Shown here: piece after piece, positions 31,603 through 42,587 of the stretch
Position numbering within the stretch: the first letter of the stretch is position 1
Layout: each line of letters starts with the position of its first letter
Source of the DNA: Anopheles merus
Lineage: Eukaryota > Arthropoda > Insecta > Diptera > Culicidae
Length of the DNA: 64,000 bases
Direction of reading: 5' to 3'
Assembly: GCF_017562075.2 (NCBI RefSeq)
Contig: NC_054084.1
Span: 36,646,499 to 36,710,498, forward strand
Program-made: the position numbers and the translations under genes
Notes under the pieces: generated by a model
The model's input: only the letters and a program-made list of their open reading frames with translations
Database searches by the model: none
Told to the model about the DNA's origin: nothing

Positions 31603-34600
31603 ATGGGCGATCAAACCGTGCCAGCGAAGGGCAATGTTTTGGGATGTAAGTATTCGGGTGGGCTAAAGGCCTTCAAAGATGCTGTTATCGCAAGTGCCGC
31701 TGCCATGGAATGGTAGCTTGGACACCATATGGTGAAGCGTGTCTGGGTCGTTTCAATATGGATAGTGGGAAATGTGTGGGCGCCGCTTACTGTGATGATC
31801 CATGCTGTGTGTAAAGCAGCATCGCGGGTTGGGGATACATCTGGAATATTCTTGTTTCTCAATATTCGCGTGCAGAAGGATACGTTGTGCCCCAAGTGCG
31901 GATGCCGCGTAGGACATCGAAGAGGCGTACAAAGAGGGATGCAGTCCAAAGACCGTTTGGTCCAGTTGCGGAGGAGGAGACACTTTCCCATCCCACGGAT
32001 GTCGTTTGGTCGTGCGGTGGGTTTTCACAGCGCCACAGCCAACCGCAGACCCCAAGAGTACAATTCCACTGATCCCTTTTTTGCCCTACCTGGTCGTCAC
32101 CCTGATAATATTCCTATTTCCGATTTCATCTTCGCCAAACTCTTCCATACGAACGCAAAGCACACACTTTCACGCTGGGTGCCGCTTCTGTATCAATCCG
32201 CAGAGAGAGAGAGCAGTATTCAGGTTTCGTTGAACTAAATTTAAACCACCGTGTGGAATACGCTTGCTTTTGCTGCGGCTGCTGCGGTGTCCTCATGTTG
32301 CCCCGCCTGCTTGGATGCGTTTCTGTCGCTCGACGACCACGAGGGGTGAAATCAATGTCGAGGGGGAGATTTAATCCCTCGCACTTGCTCTTTTGAAGAC
32401 ACCCCCTCTGTATCGTCTATTTTGTCTGGTAAGACACAGTCGCACGCATTTATCCCGAACGTGAAATCGAAGTCATCACACCAGCGAGAGAGGTGTGGCG
32501 CAATCGTCGCAAAGAAGCAGCGGATTTAATTTATGCACTTGAGAATGATTCTCATCACAACGGCAATTCCTCTTCTTCCTCTGGTGTCTTCAAATGGCCG
32601 AGGAATTGTGTGTGGTGCGGTGCGTGATGCTGACGAGGGATCCTTCGGAACGGAGAGAAGCTGGAAATAGAAGCTACGAGATATTTGTTCCCCCAAAGCC
32701 CGAGGGTCGCTATTTGACAGACGATAGAGAGGGTTGTGTGTATTTTAACTTCCATAGCTTCTCCAAGGTTGCGACCGTCTTCTGTCTTCCACAGCAAGTA
32801 GGACCAGAATGTGTCTATGGTCGGGAGCCGAATTTAAGAAGAAAGAAAAGGTCCCGAATATGTTGGTACAACTTTAAACCCGATTTTAATCCTTATTCCA
32901 ATCACATGCTTTTGGGTGGGTTGGTTGAGGAATTTGAAACAATTTGCTTTTCAGACACCGGTTGCTACAGAGATGCTGTTGGGACAAGTCAGTCAAAACA
33001 GGGGACCACACATCAGTAGGCCATGGTATATATCGATTGATGCAACTGTGTGTGTGTGTGTGTGTGCTGGGGGTGTTGATTAATGTTTTGTCAGGGGCAC
33101 GGCTCATCAATCGCTTGATAATTGCTGATAAAGAAACCTCGACCACCCTTCGTAATGAACGCAAATGTTTGTTTATTTTGATGGGGGCATTATTTAGCAA
33201 AATGTCGAGCAAAGTTTTAAAATAGACATTCGTTGTGAAGGAAGAGACGAAAGAGAATGGCGCAAGAATTCATCGCCAAGAAACGGGGAATGTTAAAAAT
33301 TTAAAACACGTTGTCTTGCCTCTTATCAAAACTCGATGGTGTTAGATGGTCGAGTACATTGCAGGTGACTTTTGAAAAAAAAAAGTCTCTCAATTAAAGT
33401 TTGTCAAACAGCAAAATCATCTGTTTTGTTTGCAGATAATGATGGGCAAAGATGTAGAACATGCAATCCTGGGCAAGAATTACTCATTCGGGCACCCACC
33501 CCCATTGCACCCCTGTTTCGGGTTGACTCGCTCTCCAATTCGGTGCGACAGAAAGGTCAGCTAGAGGACACACGGGCGTGCTGCTACTACTCCCAGGTCG
33601 CGACGCCTGGCGCGAAGCAGCGTTGGAAACGTTAGGAAGATGATGCGGGAAAATGCGAACAATCTCATCGTGTGGATGAGAGGCCAGGATGCGGAGTGTG
33701 TGTGTGTAGGAGTTTTGCAGACAAGTCTGTCGGGTGCTATTGGGGTCATACTTGTGGCGATGTTTTTCTTTTAGCGCAAACCGTAATGTTTGAGTGCAGT
33801 TTAAAGTGCCACGAGCTCTGTATTCTACTTGGAAAAAAAACTTTCCAATTGGAGTGTCATTTTTTTACATTCCGTTGTCGAAGGGACACTTACAGAAAGG
33901 GAGCAAAAAGGTGGGGGAGAAAAGTGTGCGTTTGCTTTTGACATTGAGATATCCTTCGCGCGTTCTCCCCACGTGGCGGTGTGTTGGTGTGTGCGCCAAA
34001 AAGCCGGCGTTCACGGCCTACCTTTCGCGTGAGAAGAGAATATTCTCACTACTGTACCGATGCACACGCCAATGTTTGTGCCGGTCTTCTTCAAAAGAAC
34101 GCGCACACACACACACAGATCGGTTGTGTTGCAAATAGGCCAACAGGTGGAAAACAGACCAACTGACAGAGGTCGTCGGCGTCGTCCTCGTCGTCGCCGT
34201 CACCATGGGAAATTTTGTTTCCCGCCACCAACACACTACACGAAGGTGCAATTGAATTTCCCGCCAAAAAGTGGTCGGAAAACCGATGCGCGTGCATTCC
34301 TGCACATATATATATGCTGCTTCTACCTTATTGCGGCGCCAGATGAAAAGCTTTTGCTATGTACTGTTTGAAGCCATTTTACTGCGATTTACGATGGGAA
34401 TCTTCACAATCTTCATGCATTGTTTCAATGTTTCAATGGCTAAACGATGATCGATCGGACAGTTGATGTTAGGATGATGTGTATCAATTTGCAATCAATC
34501 ATTGAAATGTGTAAGTTTTAGTCGTTTTAATATTTGTTATTGATTAATACAAACTGTCGGAAGTGAACAAGTGAACGCTTTTTTTAATACAATTTAATGT

Positions 34601-37600
34601 AGTTTAATGTTGTGTGACAGTTGGTCAATAATATTAAATGACACGCGGTTTGAACGGAAGAATTTGATCAGAATAATATATGGTCGTTTCTGCTTAATTT
34701 TGATTGTAATGCATGCAATTTTGCCAGTTGACATCCATGTTTGTCTCCAACGCACCTATTTTTGCCTGTAATTAAACAATTTAAAATTATTTGAAATAAC
34801 AGAAATTATGCCAGAATTCACTAGGTATTTGAACGGATTTAACACATCTTTTATGTATTTCTTTAAATATACTGTTATTTAGTTGTCTTTTGTGTGTGAA
34901 AAATCTAGTTAAATTTAATAAAGTATCACGGCACTGTAATATGCCAGTAAATATAAGCCAATTTGGAAGATTATTATAACCGACCAATTATAACTTTCAA
35001 AATTGAAAAAACAATCGTACCATGTGAATGTGAAACTGTTCATTAAATTATTTTTAACAATAAAAATTAAAGTAAACCATTTTTTAATTCCATCATACAA
35101 AAATAAAATATTTTTTGTAAAAAAAAGCGATTGACTTATAGCTTGAAAATTGATGCCTTAGAGACATAAATGGACAACAACAAGGCAAAAATTGGTGACT
35201 AAAATTAAGCGAAAACGACTTAATAGTCTGACCGATTGCACACACTCGACGAGTCGTAGCTTTTTGTAATATATTAAGAATCCCTTGTAGCGTTACGGTC
35301 TGGCGGATGTCTGGGCTCTGCCACTCCTTAAAACTCCCGTTTCTCCTCCACAGAATCGAAGACTACAAACCATGTTTATGCCCAAAACCAAGAGGAAACG
35401 TATTCTCGCTGATCGATGAACCGGTGGAGCTACCGTTTCTGTGGTGTGTGTGTGTGTATGCCCGACCCCCATCTTGGAGTAAAGTAAATGCAAAAGCCCT
35501 TCCGATGACGAGAAGTTGCACTCCAGATTTGCATTTTACCAGCAAACCTTTTGCACTAACCTTAGCAAGCTTTTCGCGTAGATGAAGACGCAAGTAAGCA
35601 AGAAAGAGAAATTCCATCCCCTGACCAGACCCCGGATGTCGTGGCGAACGATTCGTTTATTGTAGGCGTTGCTTTTACTCCTCTGTTTTCCCTCCCCCCG
35701 GACGTGTGTAGCAATTGTAGCCGTTTGTAGCCTCGCCAGAATATGGGCCTTGTGACGGAAAATCAAATCAAAAACCCGCCACCGGCCAGCGGAAGCTAAA
35801 AGATGCAACCGGGAGGCAACAGTAGTCGCCCGGTTCTGGATCGATGCACTTCTGAGGGGACGGGGTCCCATGCATTACCCCATTGTTTCACAGCATTTGT
35901 CCATTTTTGCGTTCGACTGTGTCAAAGTGTGACTGATTTACAGTTGTGGCCATGGTGTGGCACAATCACCGATCTCTTTTGCCGGATCTCTGCTCCCCCA
36001 CTCTTCTCGATCCATGTAGAAATGGCAAGAGAAATGGGCCAACCGATGTTAGGAGGATCACACTCGCTCGCGCGCGCGCGCGCTTTGTGCTTGGCTGGTA
36101 AAAAAAAGTGTAAGGGTTTGGTAAAAATTTAATTGTCTCTTTGTTGTTTGTTAGCTGGGTAGAAGGGTCTGTTGTCTGTTGTTTCTTGTTGGTTCGAGTT
36201 CATGGGTCGTCGAACCGTAGCAATATTGCCCTTTACGCGTACGCTTATATGTTCGAGGAATTTCAGCGCATAAACATTTTGAAGCTTTATTATTAAATTT
36301 GTTCCTTTTTTCTCTCTCTCTACTCTATTTTGTGCGTTTCAAACACGTTTTCTAGCACTGATCCCAGCCCGCTACATTCTGGCCGTGCTCGGCTCGATCG
36401 CGATGGCGATCATTTATGGGCTGAAGGTGAATCTGAGCGTGGCGATGGTTGCGATGCTGAACCACTCGGCCCTTGCCCACAACGCTGCGTCGGCGGTCGG
36501 GGCGAACGAACAGCACCACCAGGTTAACGCGGAACCCGTCTGCCAGGGAAGCAACTCAACCGAAGCGGTCGAGGTAAGTTTGACAAAGAAATTGGGCCCT
36601 CCTATGTTTTGTCGTACAGAATAAGGGGTTTCAGTGACATTCCTACCAAAGGTCCATTTGGTGATCGTGCGAAGGTGCTATATGATCAAGGTTTTTGGTG
36701 TCTGGCTGGACTGTGGTTTAACTTGCTCCATACATTTGGATCATACATTTTTAAGCAAAGCTTCCATGTTTTTCGCATATTGCTCCGTACGCTGGATTCA
36801 TATTGACAAAGTGCAGACCCAGACGTACCGAGCGGTTCCAACAAGCGTTCACCAGAAAAGTAATAAGAAAGCTGAAGGGCAATAGATCACTTCCTCGCGG
36901 CTGCCCGAAGATAGATGTTGACTTATTCTACGTTTCTTCATCGTATCTCGAGGGTCGTCTATTGCCTCTCTTCTTCTAGGTCCAATCACATATGCTTCTG
37001 CTCTCAACTATCCCTGTTTATGTTCCTACTCGTCGTACGTACGACCTCTACGACCTATGTTCCCACTCGATCAGCACGTGCCATGAGTGTCTATAGTGGT
37101 TTGACCGACCACTACGACCGATTAGCTTCTTTTAACATCCTTCTGCATTAGAACTAGAATTTTGAATACTGAAAGTGATCGTGAAATGTTTATTGCTGAT
37201 GTTATCTCACATAGTATTCATACAAATATAAAACATTGGAACACCAAAAAATGATAGGATATTCATTTTTTCAACCATACTCCAACGTTCTCTCTACCAA
37301 AGTAATACATTTAACATAGTTTTACGTTATGCTCCGCTCGGCATTCAAAATGTCACCATGAACGCTTTGTGATGATTAGTGCAAATTAATCATTAATTAT
37401 ATTTTTGTGTATAAATTTAGTCGAAACATTTGAATAATACAATATTCTTGCTTTTGTGTTACAATATTCTTCTTTTTTTCTGGCCTTTGAAAATATTTTA
37501 CAATATTCTTCAGTATTTCAATAAAAGAAAATGCAAAATATAATGAAAATCTAAGAACATTTTACGTTCTCTTTCACATTGTTTACGTCTATTTACGTTT

Positions 37601-40600
37601 TACCACGAAAAATACTCGTTTGAAATGCATTAAAGTCATTGCCGCTAAATTTTGACTCTAACTCACCTATTTTTATCTCAAAGGCAGCAATTTCGACAAT
37701 GTACATTAATTTTTATCTGTAAAGCATCAAATTTTTACTGTGAGTCTATCGATTTATTTACAAAATTTAACGTAATTTCTTAAACTGTGTGTTCTGGAAT
37801 TATTGAAATTAGGTTAAGAAGAATAATAAGAATAAGAAGAAATAAGAAAGAATAATTTAATAATTGTTATGCCATTTTTGGAAGTTTTGGAATTTATAAA
37901 ATTCATTACTCTTATTTTTTTTCTCAAAAAAACAATCACAATTTTTGTATTTTTTGTGTGATTTAAAATCAAAATTGTTAAAAATCTGCTCAAATATCTT
38001 CAAACATTACCATGATTTCAGTAAGAGTCAAAAACTAATAACTTACAGACAAAAACAGGTGTGTTAGAGTCAAAAATTGATGTCTTAGAGCCAAAATTAG
38101 TTCTTAGCAACGACTGTAAATTGATCGTGATACTCAAAGGGAAATATTAAATGTAGCTATGATTTTAATGAACTTTAAACATCGGCAGTACTTATGATTT
38201 CGACAGCTTCAACCGCTCCATAAACACGACCGAATAATGCGTCGACCTTATTAAAGAGCGATTCTTTTTCGCGAACGCCAATCGCTCCGGATAGTATCAA
38301 TTTACAACCTCCCTGATAGCAGCAATTTGTACACCACCAACCCTTGCAGCAAACCAGATACCGTATCAATTGAACAGTGGGACAAGATGAAAAGCACACT
38401 TGACGACAGAGTGATCGTGTCCCATCTGCTTTTTTTTTTGGTTTCAACTGGACTATCTTCACCATCACCATCGATAGAACGCGTGACACTGACTCTGACC
38501 AACAAGCAAAACCCTCAGCGCACCATGACCTCCAAAGCGAGGCTTTTTAAACCATAGAAGACCTCAGCGTGGACGAGTACACAGAAGTGGACAATTTATC
38601 GAGCAGTAGCGCCACATTTCAATCAACTGAATTGGGGGAGATGCTGCTCTCCTCGAGCAGCAGATACAGATTAATCGAAACAATCGTCCCAGTGCCCTCT
38701 CAAAATAAATAAAAATAACCCTCACCAAGGGGCTGTAGTGATGTTTGCGGTCCCATGCTCCCGAAAAGAAGCAAAACAAAACGTTGCCAACACTTGTGCG
38801 TGTGGCGCACATTACAACCCGCTGCGCCCGAAGCACCAATCAATTGAAGATACAAGCCGCAACGGGTTGTCGGTCGCGGTATTGGGGGAGAAAAAAGAAG
38901 CATAACAGCTGTTATTTGCACACGCGGCTTCGTTCGCTTGGTTTTATATTGTGTTACGAACGAAAGAATGATGAAGAACGATGCGAACACGATGCCCCGG
39001 TCCCCGTTTCGTTGTTGCCATTCTTTGGTTTTGATGATCTTCAACTTGATCGTCTGCGAGGAAGCGAGTGGAGGAAGTTAATTGGTTTCACTTTCATTCA
39101 AATGATCTCGCTGGCAGATGAAGAGGAATGGCTTATTTTAAATGTTTGTGGGAGAAAGAAAGTGGAAACGATCGGTTGGAATCATAATCAAAATGATCGT
39201 TAAACGTTTGTTGCCTTCTCTCCTTTCCATTGGAATCCTTCGTAAGGCCAATAGCATCACATTTTTTGGTATAAAATTCCCATACAGTGTACTTTCACGT
39301 TAGATTTTTCTAATTCTCTCTGTCTCTTCCCCTTTCATTCCAGGATGGACCATTCATCTGGAGCGAACCGGTGCAGGGCATCATCCTGAGCTGCTACTTC
39401 TGGGGCTACCTGGTGTCCCAGGTGCCCGGTGCCCGCGTCGCCGAATCGTTCTCCGCCCGCTGGGTCATGTTCTTTTCCGTGCTGATCAACGTGGTCTGCA
39501 CGCTGCTGACGCCCGTCGCGGCCAAGATGCATTACGTCGCGATGATCGTGATGCGCATCGGCGAAGGCATCGGGGGAGGTGTCACCTTCCCGGCCATGCA
39601 CGTGATGCTGGCGTCCTGGGCGCCGCCGAACGAGCGCAGCGTCATGTCGGCGATCGTGTACGCCGGCACTGCCCTCGGCACGGTCATCTCGATGCTGATG
39701 GCGGGCGTGCTGGCCGGCACGCTCGGCTGGGAGTCCGTGTTCTACGTGATGGGCGGTCTCAGCTGCCTGTGGATGGTGCTGTGGCTGTGGCTGATCCAGG
39801 ATACGCCCACGAAGCAGGCGTTGATTAGCCAGGAGGAGCGTGATCTCATCACCACGTCGCTCGGCACGGGTGCGGCCAGTGCGCACAACGAGCCGAAACC
39901 ACCGGTACCGTGGCGCAAGGTGTTCACGTCCGCCCCGTTCTACGGCATTCTGATTGCGCACATGTGCAACAACTGGGGCTGGTACATGCTGTTGATCGAG
40001 CTGCCGTTCTACATGAAGCAGGTGCTGCAGTTCAACATCAAGGAGAATGCGGTCGTGACCGCCATCCCCTTCCTGACGATGTGGTTCTTCAGCATGGCGC
40101 TCAGCAAGACGCTGGATGCGCTGCGCTCCCGGGGCAAGATCACGACGACGATCGCGCGCAAAACGGCCACCTTCATTGCGTCCGCCGTGCCGATGGGCTG
40201 TCTGCTGGCGCTCTGCTACATCGGCTGCCAGCGGGGCCTGGCCGTGGCACTGATGACGATCGGCATTACCGCGATCGGTGGCATGTTCTGTGGGCTGCTC
40301 TCGAACCACATCGACATTGCACCGAACTATGCCGGCACACTGATGGCGATTACGAACACGGCCGCCACGCTCTCCGGCATCATTGTGCCCATCTTCGTTG
40401 GACAGATTACGCACGGAAATGTAAGTCAGCTGCAGGGGGAGGAGCATGCATCCACTTCAAAATTGCATACACAACTAACATTTTAACCTTCTTTTTTTGT
40501 TGCAGCAAACGATTGGCGCTTGGCGGGTGATCTTCTTCGTAACGATCGCTCTGTACGTGGTGGAGATCGTTGCCTATTTGCTGCTGGCTTCGGGCGAAGA

Positions 40601-40715
40601 GCAACCATGGAACAAGGGCGACAAACCGGCCAGCTCGATCGAAGCGGCCGAAGCGGAAGCCACACCGCTGAACACGAAGGAATCGAAACAGAACTACAAC
40701 GGCCAAGATCAGTAA
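31603..40715 (+). CDS. SLC17-type anion/phosphate transporter (Picot/sialin-like MFS)
   Basis: The 515-residue, about 12-helix membrane protein belongs to the major facilitator SLC17 group (sodium-phosphate cotransporter, sialin and vesicular glutamate transporter relatives). Exons: 31603-31645, 36356-36573, 39344-40420 and 40506-40715; all joins keep the frame (phases 1, 0, 0). Signatures: IIYGLKVNLSVAMVAMLNH in helix 1, a long luminal loop with an Asn-glycosylation site (NST), WSEPVQGIILSCYFWGY in helix 2, then the motif RIGEGIGGGVTFPAMH followed by WAPPNER, and late NHIDIAPNYAGTLMAITN. The tail is hydrophilic (EAAEAEATPL). Intron 1 is 4.7 kb and intron 2 is 2.8 kb; each contains a copy of the same MITE family. 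The gene ends tail to tail with YEATS4. Substrate cannot be told from sequence alone. Confidence 0.9.
31646..36355 (+). other. Intron 1 of the transporter gene
   Basis: Donor gtaagt at 31646 and acceptor tttctag at 36355. GC-rich in its first 2.5 kb, AT-rich around the MITE copy 2 (34681-35220). Chance frames of up to 169 codons lack any family motif. GC repeat near 36066-36080. Confidence 0.7.
34681..35220. mobile_element. Subterminal-repeat MITE, copy 2
   Basis: The left end (GGTCGTTTCTGCTTAATTTT after TA) is the inverse of the right end (AGTCGTTTTCGCTTAATTTT on minus, flanked by TA at 35221). Subterminal units such as TTTGTCTCCAACGCACC and the interior GGTATTTGAACGGATTTAAC correspond to copy 1 in the same orientation. 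Confidence 0.75.
36574..39343 (+). other. Intron 2 of the transporter gene
   Basis: Donor gtaagt at 36574 and acceptor cattccag at 39343. Mostly AT-rich; contains MITE copy 3 (37633-38116). The block 38160-39200 is GC-balanced with chance frames only. Confidence 0.7.
37633..38116. mobile_element. Subterminal-repeat MITE, copy 3 (inverted relative to copies 1 and 2)
   Basis: TA flanks both ends (37631-37632 and 38117-38118). Its right end, read on minus, is CAGTCGTTGCTAAGAACTAA, matching copy 1. The interior AAATTTAACGTAATTTCT at about 37760 is the complement of AGAAATTACGTTAAATTT in copy 1 (near 17055), proving the inversion. Confidence 0.8.
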
Positions 40716-41546
40716 TTGCAGTCGGAAACGAAACACAACACAAGACTACAAACAGCAGGGACAGTAGGGACAAGGGCTGACGCAACACACTTTTAGCTTT
40801 CATGTACGATATTGATGGTAGCGCTCCACATCTCCATACATCTTATCACTTCTTGTGTTTTGTTCGTTTTCGTTCGTCATTGATCGGTCAATTACCGTGG
40901 TAGGCCTGTGGAAAATGGTGCCCACTCTCTATTTTAACATTTTTACCGAAAAGCAATCGTGTACTTATGGTTAGAATTAGCTAAGTTTATTTCATTTATC
41001 GATTAAAGAAAGACTCGATGACTTGAAGCGAAGCGAGCGGAGAAGGCCAGTACACACAAAGATAAGCAATTTGCGTGCAACAAAACAAAACTCTCTCTCT
41101 CTCTCTCTCCCGTTTATGGTTAATATTTTACTGGGAACCACTGTTCTGATAGCAGCCAATGTGTTCTCGTAATATGATTGTTTTTAAATATATTAGGAAA
41201 TCGTGAATGGAGCTGAAATATTTACCACCCATCTTTAAACTGAACGGCATTTAATTGAAACACAGCCAGTCGAGTAAACACTGCTCATTCACATGTGAAC
41301 AAACCCGCCTTGACAGAATATGTATGTGTGTGTTGTAAAAATCACAGCTTTACTAAATAATTCATCGTCTATTGCAAAATTTGGAGTGAATTATGATGAG
41401 CGGCGGATCAGCGGAACTTGGAACACAGAACAAAATTAGATAGAATGAAGGCACGAAAGTATGTTAGCTGCATCCTGCTTTAGGGCATATATAGAAACAA
41501 CCCACACGATGTTAGTTGCTACATGATGATACGACGAGAAAAGTAA

Positions 41547-41552
41547 AATAAA
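41547..41552 (+). terminator. Polyadenylation signal of the transporter gene
   Basis: AATAAA in an A-rich stretch about 830 bp after the stop codon. It lies only about 80 bp from the opposing signal of YEATS4. Confidence 0.6.
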
Positions 41553-41631
41553 ATCATACAAATACTGTACTTTCTGTTCGTTTGTCTCAATGTTTCAATG
41601 TCGTTTTTACCATTTCTTCTTCATGTTGTCG

Positions 41632-41637
41632 TTTATT
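41632..41637 (-). terminator. Polyadenylation signal of YEATS4
   Basis: AATAAA on minus, about 95 bp after the YEATS4 stop. Confidence 0.65.
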
Positions 41638-41729
41638 ATACAATCGAAAATAATCCCTTAATTGTTAGTGTACACTTAAAATGACTGATACTGTAAAAAA
41701 AAACTTACGCTACTACTTCTCGAGATTGC

Positions 41730-42587
41730 TCAGGCTGCCGCTTGCTGTCCCTGAACCTTGGACATTTCCGTCTTGAACTTGGCAATCGTTTCCCGTGCCA
41801 GCTTCAGCTTCTCCTTCAGTAGTGCAATTTCCGATATTACCTTCGCCTTCGTGTCGATTATGTTTTCCAACGCTTGCCGCTGCTTTTCCTCAACTGCAAA
41901 GAAGATTGATAATTGGCAACCCGTTAGACAAGCGTGTGTGTCCCCACCCTCTCTCGGTCTGCGCTAACGCCTGACGCTTACAATCCGTATCATGCTTCCA
42001 GCTGCCGGTAGTGACCGGTTTTACATTCGTCAGCTGCTGCTGCATCAGCTGGGTCGGTTCCTGAAACACCAGCTCTTCGTACTGCTCCGACACCAGACCC
42101 TTCTTGCCCTCGATCTGCGTCGAAACCTCCCCATCCAGGATGGGCGACTGGAACAGCTTCAGGATGTGGTACATCGTGACGGGCCGCTCGGTGGGATCGT
42201 GGAAGTGGATTTTGATCACAATCTCAAACTCGCCCCAGCCCGTCTCGGTCACCTCGTACGGGGGCTTCGTGATGATGCGGTTCGGGTTGGCGTAGCTTTC
42301 GTGCAGCTTGAAGTGTATCTTCTTCACGTACGACTGCATATCTTCGTTGTGGTACGGCTTCACGTACACCGTCCACTGGTGCGTGTGCCCGTCCTCTTCC
42401 CGCTTCTTGCCAAACGAACGGGCCACATTGCCGTACACCACCGGTTTCACTATCGTCAGCCCCTGGGGAGGACAGCACGGGAAGGAGAGAATGCATATGG
42501 AGAGATGCGTGTAATGAGTAGAGCGGAGTCGTTCCTTACCTTAACCCGGCCCCCCGAGTCGGGACCGAAGTGCGTTAGCATGTTCAT
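41730..42587 (-). CDS. YEATS4: YEATS domain protein GAS41/YEATS4
   Basis: The 230-residue product is the acyl-lysine histone reader shared by the SRCAP/SWR1 and TIP60/NuA4 chromatin complexes. Exons on minus: 42540-42587, 41982-42462 and 41730-41893; joins are gtaagg / cccag (phase 0) and gtaagc / tttgcag (phase 1). The start MNMLTHFGPDSGGRVKG, then LTIVKPVVYGNVARSFGKK, HTHQWTVYVKP, KIHFKLHESYANP and GWGEFEIVIKIHFHD show a complete YEATS fold (about residues 18-150). The C-terminal exon encodes a coiled-coil rich in Lys and Glu (EIALLKEKLKLARETIAKF) as in orthologs. Human length is 227. Two ATGs, two codons apart, are possible starts; the first is given. Assignment is secure. Confidence 0.95.

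Noticed and set aside
31729..32238. 169-codon frame in intron 1 of the transporter gene
   Set aside because: No homology pattern and it lies in an intron with no fitting splice sites.
32594..33019. 141-codon frame in intron 1 of the transporter gene
   Set aside because: Looks somewhat protein-like but matches no family, and has no flanking splice or promoter signal.
36191..36215. tRNA box B-like GGTTCGAG
   Set aside because: No box A at the right distance and no cloverleaf can be folded.
39335..40447. 370-codon minus-strand frame opposite the transporter
   Set aside because: Shadow of the GC-rich transporter exon 3; composition dominated by Arg, His, Gln and Ala as expected for an antisense frame.
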